64,000 bases of DNA from Sandaracinaceae bacterium (GTDB lineage: Bacteria > Myxococcota_A > Polyangia > Polyangiales > Sandaracinaceae): the NCBI GenBank assembly GCA_040218145.1, contig JAVJQK010000033.1, forward strand, positions 248,001 through 312,000. Direction: 5' to 3'. How positions within the stretch are numbered: the stretch's first letter is position 1; every line of letters begins with the position of its first letter. The notes under the pieces were generated by a model. That model saw only the letters and a list, made by a program, of their open reading frames with translations, was not told the origin of the DNA and did not search any database. The translations under genes and the position numbers were made by a program. Positions 18,676 through 26,174 of the stretch are shown piece after piece.

Positions 18676-19830
18676 CTATTCGATGAACGTGTCGTGGTAG
18701 CCCGCGTCCTCGATGCCCTGCGCCGCCTCGGTGGCGTGCAGCGGCAGCAGGCAGTCGAGCATCACCGCCAGCTCGTCGGTCCGCGTGGTGCCGAGGCTCT
18801 TCTCGTACGCGCCCGGGTGCGGCCCGTGGGGGATGCCCGCGGGGTGGAAGCTGATGCTCCCCGGCCCGACGCCCTTGCGGCTCGTGAAGTTGCCGCGCAC
18901 GTAGTAGAGGAACTCGTCCACGTCGACCGAGCTGTGCGGGTACGGGCAGGGCACGGCCTCCTCGTGGAAGTCCACCACCCGCGGCACGAAGCTGCAGACG
19001 AGCGCGCCCCGCGCGCCGAAGGTGCCGTGCCAGGTCGGCGGCAGATGCACGAGCCCGGCGCGCGGCTGGAAGTTGAGGATCGGGAAGACCCACGGGTAGA
19101 CGGTGCCGTCCCAGCCGACGACGTCGAGCGGGCTGCGCGGGATCGAGAAGCCGTGGAACGCGCCGTCGCGCTTCACGACCAGCTCGCGGATGCCCTCGTC
19201 GCGCGGCGGCTCGAAGGTCGGGCGGCGGAAGTCGCGGTGGCAGAACGGCGCGTCCATGCGGAGCTGCCCGACCTCGTTGCGCCACTGCTTGGGGAGATGC
19301 AGCCCGCCATGGAGCTCCATCGAGAGCCACTCCTGCGGCCCGTCCGCGAGCTCGAAGCGATGCAGCACGCCCTTGGGCACGAAGACGTAGTCGTCCTGCG
19401 CGAAGGGCACGTCGCCGAGCATCGAGCGGAGCACGCCGCCGCCCTGCTTGACGAAGAAGAGGTCGTCGCCGTCGGCGTTGACGAAGTAGACCGGATCGGA
19501 CGCGTCGGGCTGGAGGGTCGAGATCGTGACGTCCGCGTTGAACAGCAGCGGCACCCGCGCGTCGATCGGCGCGCCGCCCGCGCCCAGGTCCTGAGAGCGG
19601 AAGTGCCGCTTCTTCAGCGGCCGCGCGCCCTCGGGCCTCGGCACCTTCCACCCGCGCGAGGTCTCGGCCACGCGCTGCTCGTGCGGCCGGCCCTCGTGAT
19701 AGAGGATCGTGTACGGGCCCTCGAAGCCGTCCCGCGTGAGGCACTCCTCCCAGCGCAGGTTGCCCTCGGGATCGCGCAAGGCGATGTGATGCTTGCGCGG
19801 GACCTCGCCGACCTGCATCCGGTCGAGCAT
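18676..19830 (-). CDS. hmgA: Homogentisate 1,2-dioxygenase
   Basis: Fe(II) dioxygenase that opens the ring of homogentisate to maleylacetoacetate, the third step of tyrosine breakdown. It is 384 aa, the short bacterial form. Cupin-like strands run throughout, and the C-terminal active-site region contains PHSSVDVDEFLYYV (His and Glu ligands) and HPAGIPHGPHPGAYE (His ligand and substrate-binding region). Its ATG overlaps the stop of hpd (ATGA), so the two are translationally coupled. Identity is supported both by motifs and by three neighbouring enzymes of the same pathway. Confidence 0.93.
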   Translation of the reverse strand: MLDRMQVGEVPRKHHIALRDPEGNLRWEECLTRDGFEGPYTILYHEGRPHEQRVAETSRGWKVPRPEGARPLKKRHFRSQDLGAGGAPIDARVPLLFNADVTISTLQPDASDPVYFVNADGDDLFFVKQGGGVLRSMLGDVPFAQDDYVFVPKGVLHRFELADGPQEWLSMELHGGLHLPKQWRNEVGQLRMDAPFCHRDFRRPTFEPPRDEGIRELVVKRDGAFHGFSIPRSPLDVVGWDGTVYPWVFPILNFQPRAGLVHLPPTWHGTFGARGALVCSFVPRVVDFHEEAVPCPYPHSSVDVDEFLYYVRGNFTSRKGVGPGSISFHPAGIPHGPHPGAYEKSLGTTRTDELAVMLDCLLPLHATEAAQGIEDAGYHDTFIE

Positions 19831-20981
19831 CAGATGCGGCCTTCGTCCCGCTGCTGACGCTCGATGCTGTCGAAGAGCGCGCGGAAGTTCCCGCCTCCGA
19901 AGCCCGCGTCACCCTTGCGCTGGATGATCTCGTAGAAGAACGGCCCGGCCTCGCGGTCCTCGTACAGCCCGGCCGACTCGCGGAGGAAGATCTGCAAGAG
20001 GTATTTGTGCTCCGCGCTCCCGTCCACGAGGATCTCCAGCTCGCGCAGCACCTCGATGTCCTCGTCGATGCTGCCCACGCCGATGTCCTTCAGCCGCTGG
20101 GGCAGCATGTCGAAGTACGTGCCGGGGGTGGGCATGAACTTGACGCCCTTGGCCCGCAGCGCGCGGGTGCACTCGATGATGTCCCTCACGCCGAGGGCCG
20201 CGTGCTGGATGCCGTCGCCGCGCTGATCCTCGTGGAAGAGGTTGATCTGCGACTTGCGGAAGAAGGGCCGCATCGGCTCGTTGTTGGCGAATTTCACGCC
20301 GCTCGGCTTGTCCCACATGACGACCGACTTGAGGCCCGAGCCCTCCTCCTTCTTCTGCGAGACGTCGGTCGAGTGGAAGGCGATCTCCCAGTAGCGCTCG
20401 AAGCCCATCACGTGCTCCATCCAGAGCAGCGCGGGGCTCATCGTCTCGAAGTTGCTCGTGATGTGGTCGATGCCCGTGAACCCGTAGCCGTTCTCGCCGC
20501 CCTTCGGCTCCTCGTGCTCGACGAACCCGGGGAAGAGGCCCGGCTTGCCCTGGCGCTGCACGAAGCGGAACGTCGTGCCGCCGAACGGCGTCGTGATGGA
20601 GAAGGTGCTGAACTTGCCGCCCTTGACGTCGGTGTGGACCACGTCGGAGATCGGCGTGGCCCCGCGGCCCTCGAGCAGCACGAAGGCGCGCTCGATGTCC
20701 TCGACCTCGAAGACCAACGTGCCGACCCCGTCGGGGTGCTTCGCGAGCCAGCGCGCCGCGCGGCCGCCCTCGCCCACCGGCTCGCTGACGAGGACGCGGA
20801 TCGAGCCGGCCTTGAAGAGCGCCGAGCGCTGCTTGGCCCGCTCGTTCAGCTCCTCCCCGCTGACGCCCAGCTCGGCGAACCCCAGCAGCTCCGTGTAGAA
20901 GCGGCGGCTGCGCTCGAGGTCGTGGACGTAGTAGTGGAGCGCTTCGATCCGCTTGATGCCGATGGGCTCGACCTTGGACAT
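19830..20981 (-). CDS. hpd: 4-Hydroxyphenylpyruvate dioxygenase
   Basis: Converts 4-hydroxyphenylpyruvate to homogentisate using Fe(II) and O2. It is 383 aa, usual length. Two vicinal-oxygen-chelate halves are visible: IKRIEALHYYVHDLERSRRF at the N-terminus, and the catalytic half with iron ligands in GIDHITSN, GIQHAALGV and PFFYEIIQRKG. The C-terminal gate helix region GFGGGNFRALFDSIERQQ is intact. The ribosome site GGAGA lies 10 bases before the ATG. It follows maiA by 48 bp and overlaps hmgA. Confidence 0.95.
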   Translation of the reverse strand: MSKVEPIGIKRIEALHYYVHDLERSRRFYTELLGFAELGVSGEELNERAKQRSALFKAGSIRVLVSEPVGEGGRAARWLAKHPDGVGTLVFEVEDIERAFVLLEGRGATPISDVVHTDVKGGKFSTFSITTPFGGTTFRFVQRQGKPGLFPGFVEHEEPKGGENGYGFTGIDHITSNFETMSPALLWMEHVMGFERYWEIAFHSTDVSQKKEEGSGLKSVVMWDKPSGVKFANNEPMRPFFRKSQINLFHEDQRGDGIQHAALGVRDIIECTRALRAKGVKFMPTPGTYFDMLPQRLKDIGVGSIDEDIEVLRELEILVDGSAEHKYLLQIFLRESAGLYEDREAGPFFYEIIQRKGDAGFGGGNFRALFDSIERQQRDEGRI

Positions 20982-21029
20982 GTGTCGTTCTCCGGGGCTC
21001 GTTGTCTGAACGGCGGGACTCTGGGCGGG

Positions 21030-21695
21030 CTAGCTGGGCTGCGCGTCGGGCTGACGGTCCGGGTGCGCCGCCTGGAAGGCCTCGAGCGCGGCGCAAGCCG
21101 TGTCGACGCGGTGCAGGAGCGGCAGCTCCGCCTCGACGTCGATGCCGAAGCGGCGCGCGTTGTAGAGCTGAGGGACCAGCGCGCAGTCGGCGAAGCTGAC
21201 CGCGTCGCCCACGCAATAGCGGCCGGCGACGCTCTCCGCCACCGCCTGGAAGGCGAGCAGCCCCGAGAGGATGTGCCCGCGCGCCCACGCCTTCGCGTCG
21301 ACGCCGTGCTGGCGCTCGAGGAGCTGCATCACGCGGAGGTTCTGGAGCGGCTGGATGCCCGCGTTGACGATCTCGGTGAGCTGACGCGCTCTCGCGCGGA
21401 GCACCGCGTCGGACGGCAAGAGCGCCGGCTCGGGGTGCGCCTCCTCGAGGTACTCGAGGATCGCCACCGACTGCCCGAGCCGGATGGGGCCGCCGTCGCC
21501 TTCGATCTCGAGGACCGGGACCTGCCCCATCGGGTTCTTCTGCGTGAAGTCCGCGGCGTGCTGCTGCCCGCCGTCCTTGACCAGGTGCACCGCCGCGTGC
21601 TCGACGCTCAGGCCCTTGTGGGCGAGCGCGATGCGCACGCGGTACGAGCAGCTCGAGCGCCAGTAGCCGTAGAGCTTCATCGGGGGCGGCTTCAT
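21030..21695 (-). CDS. maiA: Maleylacetoacetate isomerase (zeta-class glutathione S-transferase)
   Basis: Isomerises maleylacetoacetate to fumarylacetoacetate with glutathione. 221 aa. The thioredoxin-like domain carries the zeta-class signature SSCSYRVR near the N-terminus and NPMGQVPVLEI (cis-Pro). The helical C-terminal domain has GDAVSFADCALVPQLYNA. The ATG at 21695 overlaps the stop of the fumarylacetoacetase gene (ATGA); a second ATG at 21680 (MKLYGYW) is the alternative. Family and context agree. Confidence 0.92.
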   Translation of the reverse strand: MKPPPMKLYGYWRSSCSYRVRIALAHKGLSVEHAAVHLVKDGGQQHAADFTQKNPMGQVPVLEIEGDGGPIRLGQSVAILEYLEEAHPEPALLPSDAVLRARARQLTEIVNAGIQPLQNLRVMQLLERQHGVDAKAWARGHILSGLLAFQAVAESVAGRYCVGDAVSFADCALVPQLYNARRFGIDVEAELPLLHRVDTACAALEAFQAAHPDRQPDAQPS

Positions 21696-22681
21696 CGCTT
21701 CTGGGGGGCCGCGACGGTCTGCGCGATGGTGCCGAAGAGGTTCTTGCCCTGCGGGTCGTGCATCTCGACCGTGACGCGGTCGCCGACCTTCAGGAACTCC
21801 GTCGTCGGCTTCCCGTTCGCGATGATCTCCCGCATGCGCCGCTCGGCGAGGCAAGAGACGCCGCGCGCCTCGTCCTCGTTCGAGATCGTGCCGCTGCCGA
21901 GGATGGTCCCCGCCGTGAACGCGCGCGTCTTCGTGATGTGCGCGATGAGATCGTAGAACGAGAAGTGCATCTCGGGGCCCGCGTGCGGGTCGCCCGCCAG
22001 CTCGCCGTTGAGCGTGGAGCGCATCTGCAGGTGCAGCCGGCCGTCCTTCCAGGCGTCGCCCAGCTCGTCCGGGGTGATCGCGAAGGGCGAGAACGCGGTG
22101 GCGGGCTTGCTGGTGAAGAAGCCGAAGCCCTTCTTGAGCTCGGGCGGGATCAGGTTCCGCAGGGTCACGTCGTTGGCCAGCATCAGGAGCCGCACGTACT
22201 TGCTCGCCTCGGCCTGCGTGACGCCCTGCGGCGTGTCGCCGAGGATCACGCAGATCTCCGCCTCGAAGTCGAGGCCCCACTCGGCGTTCACGAGCGGGAT
22301 GTCGTCGCGCGGACCGAGCAGGACGCCCGAGCCGCCCTGGTAGACGAGCGGATCGGTCTCCAGCGTCTCGGGGGGCTCGGCGTTGCGCGCCTTCCGCACC
22401 AGCACGATGTGGTTGATGTAGGCCGAGCCGTCGACCCACTCGTAGGCGCGCGGCAGGGGCGGCCCGAGCTTCTCGAAGTCGATCTCGCGGCTCTCGACCT
22501 TGCCGTCCGAGAGGTCGCGCGACAGCTCGCGGAGGCGGGCCTCGGTGCCCTCCCAGTGGTCGAGCGCGGCCTGCATCGTCGGCGCGATGTCCTTGGCGGA
22601 CGCGTACCGCTCGCCCTCGGCATCGACGACGATCAGCGCGCCGTCGCGGCGGTCTCCTTGGCGGAGCGTGGCCAGCTTCAT
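21692..22681 (-). CDS. fahA: Fumarylacetoacetate hydrolase
   Basis: Hydrolyses fumarylacetoacetate to fumarate and acetoacetate, the last step of tyrosine catabolism. 329 aa, the bacterial FAH form with an N-terminal cap region. Motifs: EWGLDFEAEICVILGD (metal-binding acidic residues), MLANDVTLRNLIPPELKKGF, and the closing GSGTISNEDEARGVSCLAERR with GDRVTVEMHD. Start chosen at MKLATLRQGD, preceded by GAGAGG; the frame is open a further 16 codons upstream but without homologous character. First gene of the fahA-maiA-hpd-hmgA unit. A TATGCT hexamer about 50 bp upstream may be its -10. No regulator gene is adjacent. Confidence 0.92.
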   Translation of the reverse strand: MKLATLRQGDRRDGALIVVDAEGERYASAKDIAPTMQAALDHWEGTEARLRELSRDLSDGKVESREIDFEKLGPPLPRAYEWVDGSAYINHIVLVRKARNAEPPETLETDPLVYQGGSGVLLGPRDDIPLVNAEWGLDFEAEICVILGDTPQGVTQAEASKYVRLLMLANDVTLRNLIPPELKKGFGFFTSKPATAFSPFAITPDELGDAWKDGRLHLQMRSTLNGELAGDPHAGPEMHFSFYDLIAHITKTRAFTAGTILGSGTISNEDEARGVSCLAERRMREIIANGKPTTEFLKVGDRVTVEMHDPQGKNLFGTIAQTVAAPQKR

Positions 22682-22782
22682 GTCGGAAAATCCTCTCGTC
22701 CGTTCGGAGTGACTGCGGGACGGGAGCATAGCGCCCGGCCGCGTCGCGTCGCGTGCGCCTTTTCACACCGACGCCGAGAAGC

Positions 22783-23775
22783 TCAATGATCCCCGCGGAT
22801 CACGACCTCGGAGTCCTCTTTCAGGGGGCGCTCGGCGTGCAGGACCACGAGGTGGTTGGCGTCGAGCCGGCCCGCGACCTCCACCTGCCGCTCGTCGCCG
22901 CCGACCACGCGCACGTTTCGCACGAGGACCCGCGAGTGCTCGACGAGCTGCAGCTGGGTCGCCTTCTTCTCGTGATGGAGCGCGGCCCGCGGCGCGAACC
23001 ACCCGTCGCGCTCCCCGACCTCGAGCACCGCGGTCGCGCGCTCTCCCGCCGCGACCCGCCCCTCGGCGTTGTCGACGTCGACGAGCACGCGCCGCACGTC
23101 GTCGGCCGAGGTGGGCGACCAGCGCCGGATCACGCCCGGCAGCGCGCCCTCGATGGACGGCGCCCGCACCGACACCGCGTCGCCGGTCTTCAGCGTCCGC
23201 GCGAGCCAGGTGGGCACGTCGACCACGAGCACCACGGGATCCACCTCGACCAGCTCGACGATCGGGTTGCCGGACACGACGGTCGCGCCGCTCGCGACGC
23301 TGACGGAGGAGACGCGACCGGAGAACGGCGCGCGCACGGTGGCGTTCTCGAGGAGCAGCGCGTGGCGCTTCGACTGCACCTTCTCTTGCGCGAGCTTGTG
23401 CTCGGCCGCGCGGCGTTTCGCCTCGAAGCCGAGGAGCCTCCCCGCGGGCTCTCCTCGCTGCTCGGCCTGCGCGAGCGCGTCCTCCCGCTCCGCGAGCGCG
23501 GCCTCGAGCCCGTGCACCGCCGCCTCGCTCGCGAGGGCGCGCTGCCGGAGCATCGCGTCGCCGATCGCGCACAGCACCGCGCCCTCCTCGACGGCGTCGC
23601 CGAGCTGCAGAGACAGGCCGGTGATCACGCCGGACGCGGGCGACTTGAGGAGCACGGCGCGCGACGCCGCGAAGCGGCCCTCGATCTCCAGCGGCGTGTC
23701 CGTGCGCCGCTGCACGAGGGGCGCGACGCGCACCGGCACGGGCGCCGGACGAAGCTCGAGCTCATCGAGATCCAC
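22783..23775 (-). CDS. HlyD/RND-adaptor-like protein lacking a visible export signal
   Basis: 330 aa with the hairpin-lipoyl-barrel order of membrane-fusion proteins. A lipoyl half (LKSPASGVITGLSLQLGDAVEEGAVL, about 43-70) is followed by a helical hairpin (about 75-125) and the second lipoyl half (VRAPFSGRVSSVSVASGATV, about 130-155). A beta-barrel and proximal domain complete it. Unlike usual adaptors, the protein begins MDLDELELRPAPVPVRVAPL with no signal peptide or membrane anchor, and no RND, ABC or TolC partner gene is adjacent. A ribosome site GGAGGTGG directly precedes the ATG, so the start is well supported. Confidence 0.75.
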   Translation of the reverse strand: MDLDELELRPAPVPVRVAPLVQRRTDTPLEIEGRFAASRAVLLKSPASGVITGLSLQLGDAVEEGAVLCAIGDAMLRQRALASEAAVHGLEAALAEREDALAQAEQRGEPAGRLLGFEAKRRAAEHKLAQEKVQSKRHALLLENATVRAPFSGRVSSVSVASGATVVSGNPIVELVEVDPVVLVVDVPTWLARTLKTGDAVSVRAPSIEGALPGVIRRWSPTSADDVRRVLVDVDNAEGRVAAGERATAVLEVGERDGWFAPRAALHHEKKATQLQLVEHSRVLVRNVRVVGGDERQVEVAGRLDANHLVVLHAERPLKEDSEVVIRGDH

Positions 23776-23846
23776 CTCCGGAGTCTACTACCTCGAGCGT
23801 GTTTTTTGACCGCCGAGCCGCGGACCAGTTACGGCCGAGATCGGTT

Positions 23847-23870
23847 CAGCGACGGGGGCGACCGTCGCTG
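23847..23870 (+). repeat. Perfect 9-bp inverted repeat (leader hairpin 1)
   Basis: CAGCGACGG and CCGTCGCTG separated by GGGCGA. It lies in the leader of the small secreted-protein gene, 53 bp before its start codon, and forms a pair with the hairpin at 23882-23900, whose loop is nearly the same. Confidence 0.5.
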
Positions 23871-23881
23871 TGAGCCAGAGC

Positions 23882-23900
23882 CGACTCGGGCGACGAGTCG
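23882..23900 (+). repeat. Perfect 7-bp inverted repeat (leader hairpin 2)
   Basis: CGACTCG and CGAGTCG around the loop GGCGA, ending 22 bp before the ATG and followed by TTTGCGG. With hairpin 1 it gives two tandem stem-loops with a shared GGCGA loop. Confidence 0.5.
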
Positions 23901-23922
23901 TTTGCGGACAAGGGAGGCATCC

Positions 23923-24468
23923 ATGAGCCAGCGAATCGCAGTGGTCATCACCCTGGCGCTCTCGAGCTTCGGCTGCGCGAGCGCGCATCCGTCGGACGAG
24001 GTCGCGCCGGGCATCTACGAGCTGAGCGCGAGCGCCGACACCGACGCCTGCTCTCCGCACCGAGCGGTCGGCGTGATGGGTGAGGTGGCCGTGCTGGTCG
24101 AGGCGGGCGCGGTCGACGCCCCCGTGCCGGACATGGACGCGCCCCTCCTCGTGGCGCCGCGCGTGCGCCTCGCTCCCGGACAGTCGTATCACTCCGAGAC
24201 CAACCGCCGCATCCCGGGCTGCGAGTCCGCGTGGGTGCACGAAGAGTGGACGATGCTCCAGGGCGGCGCCGAGGGCTTCCGCGTGCTCCACACCCAGGAG
24301 TGGCAGGGCCTCGCGGCCTGCGCGGGAGCGCGCGACGTGATGCCGGGCGCCCCCGAGGCCGACTGCCGCTCGGAGCGCGTCCTCGACTACGCGCTCTCGA
24401 GCGTCTGCCGCGCGCCGTGCCGCCTGCTGCTCGGCGACACGGACAGCGTCGTCTGCAGCTGCGACTGA
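23923..24468 (+). CDS. Small cysteine-rich secreted protein or lipoprotein, unknown function
   Basis: 181 aa. The ATG is placed by a strong ribosome site (GGGAGG, 6 bp upstream). The N-terminus MSQRIAVVITLALSSFGCAS is a signal sequence with a weak lipobox around Cys18. The mature part holds about nine further cysteines, including a tight C-terminal cluster (SVCRAPCRLLL...VVCSCD), suggesting disulfide bonds. I recognise no domain. Its stop codon abuts the stop of the convergent SDR gene. Confidence 0.6.
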   Translation: MSQRIAVVITLALSSFGCASAHPSDEVAPGIYELSASADTDACSPHRAVGVMGEVAVLVEAGAVDAPVPDMDAPLLVAPRVRLAPGQSYHSETNRRIPGCESAWVHEEWTMLQGGAEGFRVLHTQEWQGLAACAGARDVMPGAPEADCRSERVLDYALSSVCRAPCRLLLGDTDSVVCSCD

Positions 24469-25230
24469 CTACTTCGGGGCCATCCTGAGCGCGCCGTCGA
24501 GCCGGATGACCTCGCCGTTCAGGTAGGCGTTGTCGACGATCGCGCCGACCAGCTTGCCGAACTCCGCCGGGTCGCCGAGGCGCGCGGGGTTCGGGATCGC
24601 GGCCGCGAGCGCGACGCGCGCCTTCTCGGGGAGCCCCGCGAGCATCGGCGTGTCGAAGGTGCCGGGCGCGATGGTCATCACGCGGATCGCGGCGCGGCTG
24701 AGGTCGCGCGCGGCCGGGAGCGTCATGGCGACCACGCCGCCCTTGGACGCGCTGTAGGCGACCTGGCCGATCTGCCCATCGAAGGCGGCCACGCTGGCCG
24801 TGTTCACGATGCAGCCGCGCTGACCGTCCGCGTCCGGCTCGTTCTTCATCATCGCCGAGGCCGCGAGGCGCAGCACGTTGAACGTGCCGACCAGGTTCAC
24901 GCCGATGATCTTCTGGAAGAGGTCGAGGTCGTGAGGCTCGCCCTCCTTGTTCACCGTGCGCGCGGCCCAGCCGACGCCGGCGCAGCTCACGGCCACCCGC
25001 AGCGTGCCGAGCTCCGCCGCCGCGTCGATCGCCTTCTGCACGTCGGCCGCGCTGGTGACGTCGGTCTCCACGAAGCGAACCGTGTCGCCGAGCGCCTTCG
25101 CGAGCGCCTCGCCGCGCTCCACGTCGCGGTCGACGATCACGGCCCCGCAGCCCTTGTTCACCAGGTGCTCGACGGTCGCCCGACCGAGGCCCGAGGCGCC
25201 GCCCGAGACGAGCGCTACGACTTCCTTCAT
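24469..25230 (-). CDS. Short-chain dehydrogenase/reductase (3-hydroxyacyl-CoA dehydrogenase type 2-like)
   Basis: 253-aa NAD-dependent oxidoreductase. The cofactor loop SGGASGLG is at residues 9-16, with Asp in VIVDRD favouring NAD over NADP. Catalytic residues lie in [11 protein letters not shown] (Ser) and YSASKGG (Tyr and Lys). The C-terminal [13 protein letters not shown] is typical. Overall likeness is to type 2 3-hydroxyacyl-CoA/short-chain acyl dehydrogenases used in fatty or branched-chain acid degradation; the substrate is not certain. The start is the ATG at 25230 after AAGGAGAACGTCG; upstream codons open to 25320 look non-coding. Confidence 0.88.
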   Translation of the reverse strand: MKEVVALVSGGASGLGRATVEHLVNKGCGAVIVDRDVERGEALAKALGDTVRFVETDVTSAADVQKAIDAAAELGTLRVAVSCAGVGWAARTVNKEGEPHDLDLFQKIIGVNLVGTFNVLRLAASAMMKNEPDADGQRGCIVNTASVAAFDGQIGQVAYSASKGGVVAMTLPAARDLSRAAIRVMTIAPGTFDTPMLAGLPEKARVALAAAIPNPARLGDPAEFGKLVGAIVDNAYLNGEVIRLDGALRMAPK

Positions 25231-25306
25231 CGACGTTCTCCTTCGTTCGCGCCAGCCCACCGCCAGCGTCCGCGTGCCGTGTAGCACAGCGCCCACAGAG
25301 ATGGGG

Positions 25307-25312
25307 TAGCCT
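25307..25312 (+). promoter_or_regulatory. -10 element, leaderless geometry (metallo-hydrolase 25319)
   Basis: TAGCCT ends six bases before the ATG at 25319; only GCGGGC lies between, with no ribosome site. Confidence 0.45.
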
Positions 25313-25318
25313 GCGGGC

Positions 25319-26164
25319 ATGCGCGTTCATCACCTCGGCTGCGGCACGATGTGCCCGCGCGGCGGCGGCTGGCTGGACGGCCGGAGCGGCGGGCTGCTCT
25401 CCCCGGCCGAGCTCGTCTGTCACGTGCTCCTCGTGGAGACCGACCGCCACGGGCTGGTCCTCGTCGACACGGGCTTCGGCCTCGACGACTGCGCGGCGCC
25501 CAGAGACCGCCTCGGCGGCGTCTTCCCCGGCCTGGCCGCCCCGGTGCTCGACGCGGCGGAGACCGCGCGCCGTCAGATCGAAGCGCTCGGCCTCGATCCG
25601 GCCGACGTGCGTCACGTGGTCTTGACGCACATGGACCTCGACCACGCAGGCGGCCTGAGCGACTTCCCCGACGCGTCGGTGCACCTCTACGTGGAGGAGC
25701 ATCGCGCCGCCACCGACCCGCCGACGCGCGCGGAGCGGCAGCGCTACCGCGCGTGTCAGTGGGCGCATGGCGTCCGCTTCGAGACGTACGAGGCGACCGG
25801 GGAGCCCTGGATGGGCTTCGCGTGCGCGCGCGATCTCCGCGGCCTGCCTCCCGAGATCCTCCTCGTCCCCCTCACCGGGCACTCGCGCGGTCACTCCGCG
25901 GTGGCCGTCGACACCGGCGCGACCGGGGCCGGACGGTGGCTGCTCCACTGCGGCGACGCCTACTTCCACGAGGACGAGCTGAACGTGGAGCGACCCTCGT
26001 GCCCCGGAGGGCTGCGCTTCTTTCAGAAGCTCGTGGCCTTCGACAAGACCGACATGCTCCAGAACCAAGCGCGCCTGCGCGCGCTGATGGGAGCCCACGG
26101 CGACGAAGTCCGCGCGTTCAGCGCGCACGACGCGGAGGAGCTGGCCCGGATGCAGGCTCGGTAG
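25319..26164 (+). CDS. Metallo-beta-lactamase-fold hydrolase
   Basis: 281-aa soluble zinc hydrolase. The signature H-x-D-x-DH is at residues 104-109 ([10 protein letters not shown]). Further ligands fit [10 protein letters not shown] (His), LHCGDAYF (Asp) and FSAHDAEEL (His). The N-terminal DTGFG strand turn is typical. This variant resembles lactonase-like members (AttM/AiiA type) in length and motif spacing, but the substrate cannot be fixed from sequence. Stands alone between convergent kinase and divergent SDR genes. Confidence 0.85.
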   Translation: MRVHHLGCGTMCPRGGGWLDGRSGGLLSPAELVCHVLLVETDRHGLVLVDTGFGLDDCAAPRDRLGGVFPGLAAPVLDAAETARRQIEALGLDPADVRHVVLTHMDLDHAGGLSDFPDASVHLYVEEHRAATDPPTRAERQRYRACQWAHGVRFETYEATGEPWMGFACARDLRGLPPEILLVPLTGHSRGHSAVAVDTGATGAGRWLLHCGDAYFHEDELNVERPSCPGGLRFFQKLVAFDKTDMLQNQARLRALMGAHGDEVRAFSAHDAEELARMQAR

Positions 26165-26174
26165 GGAAGCAGGC

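Noticed and set aside
22753-23922. Plus-strand frame extending the small secreted-protein gene upstream over the HlyD-like gene.
   Set aside because: The signal peptide and ribosome site place the start at 23923; the upstream part is antisense to a well-supported gene.
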